A DNA stretch of 32,740 bases, taken from Entrophospora sp. SA101 (Eukaryota > Glomeromycota > Glomeromycetes > Entrophosporales > Entrophosporaceae). This document shows, one piece after another, positions 29,816 to 32,740 of the stretch (position 1 is the stretch's first letter; the number at the start of each line of letters is the position of its first letter). The notes under the pieces are model-generated. The model made no database searches. It worked only from the letters and a program-made list of their open reading frames with translations, and was not told the DNA's origin. The position numbers and the translations under genes are program-made. The stretch covers positions 1-32,740 of the forward strand of contig CAUDNR010004614.1 of the NCBI GenBank assembly GCA_958430865.1, read 5' to 3'.

Positions 29816-31278
29816 CTAGTGTTGGTTTCCAAAACTAGAGAGTTTCACAACTGTGTGAAAGTTAAAAGGTTTGCAATAAGTCAAAACAAGTTTTGATTTT
29901 TGACTATTGACTTTTGATTTAGTTTCAACATATAACTTTTAATTTTAGTTTTGACTTTTGTCTCTTCAAAATAATTTAGGCAACCAACACTATCTGATAC
30001 TAACCAATTTGATAATTTTGGTTAAGGGACTGGGATGGGTTTTTGCCCAATCAGCCCCCTGTCCTGTAGGTTAAAATTATCACATGATTATATACATCTT
30101 TGTCAGCAATGTGGCCAATGAGAAAAAGTCATAAAATGGTTTAGATTTTGGTATGTTATAAATTAATCATTTTCATAAATGCTATGTTTTTCTTTAATTT
30201 TTATTTGATCAACTGAACTTGTTATTTAAATGGGGTAGGATTGTTGGTGAGCAGGCATGCCACCAACAAGATAGCAACCCAGGCCTCAAAGCTCTAAATT
30301 CAGGGAAAATCCAAAACAGAAATTTCCCAAGTTGCTAAATTTTCAGGCATACAAAGCAATCAGCACACAAATGCTGATCTTCATCAATGATCAATGCTCA
30401 TATGGAAACAGCCAGCAAGCTTGAGGGGAAGATAAGAAAAGTTTTGTCCAAATCCTTCCAGCATGTTCAGGACCACTACACCTGTGGAAAAAATTCCATT
30501 GTGCTTAATTGCACCGTCTTGCATGTTTGTGATAGGAAAATTTAATTAAATCTGACACCTGCAATCAACATCAGATTTATTATTCATGAGCAACCATAAT
30601 TGATAATCATGAAGAATAATCTATTATTGTGAACCCCAGAGATCTGGGTAGACATGCATTATTAAAAGTTTCATTAATGCATGGCCTTGGTATCATTACT
30701 ACCTGGGTGATGCAATTGTTTGTTATATCAATGATGACATCAAACATATTGAATAATAATCATGACCATCATGAATATTTGATGGATGGAGGCATTCACA
30801 TACAAGGAAATGATTAAATAGTTAAGTCATGCTTGTTTTATTAAAGATGTATGATTAATTATATTTAAAATATACAATAAAAAAATTGCCAGAGTGATTG
30901 CATGGAATCCAAGGCTGGGACAATCACACCATTACGTCAATCAAACAATTATTTGAATCCATTGGTGCACTTTTGAAATTTTATTGAAGGGGGTTAGGTT
31001 TGTATGCAATTTAAAATTTTTTTATGTTAATTTAGAGTTCCATCTTTCTTTGCTCTTGTAGTTTGCATTTTACAATTCAAGTTATTACCTTAATGTAATA
31101 ATCATTATATCAAATTAATTTTGAAGTTTCAAAAATTGATTATTTTGAAAAATATAAATTTCTACATTTGTAAGAGTTACTTTTCAACAAGATAAATTAT
31201 AAGTATTTTTGAACAGGTACTTTAATTATTGTAAAACTACAAATTACCTTTATTTCTTAGAGGATAATCCTTTTTATG
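29816..31278. other. Intergenic stretch with palindromes and a second less AT-rich patch
   Basis: At 29838-29860 is a hairpin TTTCACA-actg-TGTGAAA, followed by a perfect palindrome TCAAAACAAGTTTTGA-like stem near 29880-29898 and several TTTTGACTTTTG words. At about 30235-30540 the sequence is less AT-rich and has a GTTGGTG...CACCAAC stem (30243-30267) around GGCATGCC. It has no frame longer than about 30 codons. A 62-codon frame at 30629-30817 has ATG but no signature and is not called. Confidence 0.4.
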
Positions 31279-31686
31279 TTAAGGGTAGGGGGGATCACGT
31301 GATAAATCAATAGTAAATCATGGATCAAAAAATTTTTTATTGGTCTCAATGTTGATCATCACAAAATGTCCAATAAGTTTTCCTATTACTATGATAATAA
31401 TAAATTTTAAGTATTTTAAATGTGAAATGAATATTTGTTACTAAGGGATGAGTATATGTTAATATGGGATGAGTTTTTTTTGTTTTTTGAAGAATTTTAA
31501 AAGAAGATTTTATTCAAAAACACTTTCAATAACTACTATACAGCAGAATACACATATAGAATAACACAGGAGTTATTTGAATGCATCTCATGTAGCTTCA
31601 CCTTTAAGACAATTATTGATTTTGGAAAAGTCAAATTTTGATCCCGGATTTGTATTAAATTATCACGTGATTCCTCCTACCCTTAA
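31279..31686. mobile_element. MITE with TTAA-flanked, CACGTG-containing inverted repeats
   Basis: TTAAGGGTAGGGGGGATCACG, continuing TGATAA (31279-31305), is matched in reverse complement by 31660-31686 (TTATCACGTGATTCC ... CCTACCCTTAA), 25 of 27 bases. Looser similarity extends to about 55 bases (GGGATCAAAA side). The 408-bp element has no frame. TTAA at both outer ends is the target site of piggyBac-type elements, but it is also part of the palindromic end, so the superfamily is uncertain. Confidence 0.7.
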
Positions 31687-32145
31687 AAATACATAATAAT
31701 ATATAAATAATAAAAATATAAAATAAACTATATTAATCTTATTGTTATAATCTATTTGGAAGATATAATAATAAATAATAATTGATTATCTCAATAAATT
31801 TTACATCTATAAATATAATCATTACATGTGATTTGTTACAGCAATAATAACAATGTGTGGAAAAATTCATTGAAGATAGTCAGTTTTATTAACTTTGTTA
31901 TTATTTCATTTATTGTTTGCTTTTTAAGATGTCTTTTGCCATAATTATTTTTCATGGGAAGTTGGCAAATTTTCCAATTTCTTTTCATAAGTTATTGAAC
32001 AATCATATTTTTTAAATCATTTACCTAAAACTATTCCATTGATTCATCTAAGTTTAATTCCATTCATATACTTTCCTTCAATTTTAAAACAATTATAAAA
32101 AACTACAAAGTGAACATAAAATTATATATATAGGGATAAGTGTAT
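31687..32145. other. AT-rich upstream flank of the right-edge gene
   Basis: Noncoding, with TATATATA at 32123-32131 shortly before the ATG at 32146. This could serve as a TATA-like element. Nothing else is seen. Confidence 0.35.
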
Positions 32146-32740
32146 ATGAAAAGTATTAACAAAGATAACAAATACAATGGTTATAATGAATATCAAAAGG
32201 CCATTGATTTTTTAGAAAAAGGCTGTGGTTGTAGATGCTCTTCAAGAATTCCCAAGGAACAATTTGCAGAATTAAGGGAATCTTTTCAAGCTCTTTCCAA
32301 GTCTGAACAGGACATATTTTTAATGGCCCAGTTAAAAGCAATGGATGGTGGGTCAATAAGCAGCAGTAGACGCCTTAAGAAGAAAACTAGATCTAATAAA
32401 AGAATTTTCTATCATTGGGATCACAATACACTCCTTTGTCAAGAAACTTATCTCAATATGTTAGGAATTGGTAGGACTTACTTTGAAAATATTAGAAGTC
32501 ATCTGATAAACAATGGACTTATATCAAGAATACATGGAAACATAAAAAGAATGCCTCAATGGAAAACTAAGATGGTGATTGATAAAAATGTTGCAGAAAT
32601 AGTAAAGAATTTTCTAGAAAATTATGCAGAAGTCCATGGATTACCAAGTCCAGGAAGAAGTATCAATAGAATAACCCAAACAATTGTATTCTTACCAGCT
32701 GAAATGAGTTATAAATCAGTCCACAGAGATTTTCTAGCTG
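32146..32740 (+). CDS. Partial gene of a repetitive AMF-type family, cut by the window edge
   Basis: An ATG at 32146 opens 198 codons with no stop before the window ends. Features: a Cys cluster (EKGCGCRCSSRIPKEQF), then QALSKSEQDIFLMAQLKAMD, SSSRRLKKKTRSNKRIFY, a segment LLCQETYLNMLGIGRTYFEN followed by a helical region (RSHLINNGLISRIHGN), RMPQWKTKMVIDKNVAEIVK, then LPAEMSYKSVHRDFLA. The layout (Cys-rich start, basic patch, cysteine-start helix pair, W-K-T-K, a helical segment) is one I recall as highly repeated in Rhizophagus-type genomes and as having distant metazoan relatives. A transposase or transposon-derived role is likely but inferred. The catalytic part would lie outside the window. 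Confidence 0.75.
   Translation, partial: MKSINKDNKYNGYNEYQKAIDFLEKGCGCRCSSRIPKEQFAELRESFQALSKSEQDIFLMAQLKAMDGGSISSSRRLKKKTRSNKRIFYHWDHNTLLCQETYLNMLGIGRTYFENIRSHLINNGLISRIHGNIKRMPQWKTKMVIDKNVAEIVKNFLENYAEVHGLPSPGRSINRITQTIVFLPAEMSYKSVHRDFLA

Noticed and set aside
30629..30817. 62-codon plus-strand frame with ATG
   Set aside because: It has no signature, is His/Asn-rich at the end and has no flanking splice or homologous copy visible. It is probably chance.
1..32740. tRNA and rRNA genes
   Set aside because: I looked for GTTCGAATC-like T-loops with matching arms and for conserved rRNA cores. The GTTCGA words found belong to the satellites and no cloverleaf could be built.

Overview
The window looks like nuclear DNA of a filamentous fungus, most likely an arbuscular mycorrhizal one (Rhizophagus/Glomeromycotina). 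The reasons are the strong AT bias, short GT-AG introns of mostly 60-200 bases, a zinc-ribbon plus TKL-like kinase gene, a Crinkler-like effector relative, several Tigger/pogo-type elements and many small inverted-repeat elements. The organism is inferred from sequence style and family recognition only; no search was run.

Layout. 1-3.7 kb is AT-rich intergenic DNA holding a dispersed repeat and one MITE-like element. 3.7-6.5 kb (minus) is the one clearly intact conserved gene: a 12-exon importin-alpha-like armadillo protein of 531 residues. It lacks a recognisable importin-beta-binding domain. 7.0-9.0 kb holds a hexanucleotide tract and a decayed minus-strand Lon-like AAA+ protease pseudogene. 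9.0-12.2 kb has no gene I can see, but carries two MITE-like elements and a palindrome cluster. 12.25-12.47 kb (minus) encodes a two-exon, 44-residue secreted peptide precursor. 14.0-17.4 kb is a gene graveyard: a dispersed coding fragment, a broken HTH-like/coiled-coil gene, the 3' end of a second Tigger element, and a frameshifted Crinkler-like gene ending in a helix-hairpin-helix domain.

18.5-23.0 kb is the most striking part. Two long ACGAAT-type satellite arrays bracket a minus-strand kinase locus. There the zinc ribbon, linker and kinase N-lobe, including its intron, occur three times in tandem before a single intact C-lobe. Every N-lobe module carries at least one nonsense codon or frameshift. 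24.2-25.3 kb holds further copies of repeats seen earlier in the window. 25.5-26.2 kb (minus) is a three-exon gene for a small charged, probably nuclear protein of 136 residues. Its first exon has a degenerate duplicate just upstream. 27.25-29.82 kb is a complete-ended Tigger/pogo element with TA target duplication and a broken DD-D transposase. 31.28-31.69 kb is a MITE with TTAA ends. From 32.15 kb to the window edge an open, truncated coding sequence belongs to what I believe is a large repetitive family.

Apart from the importin-like gene and two small spliced genes, the window is accessory DNA in which duplicated and mobile genes are decaying. The importin-like gene reads open through 12 exons. 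This argues that the many frameshifts elsewhere are mostly real and not general base-calling errors.
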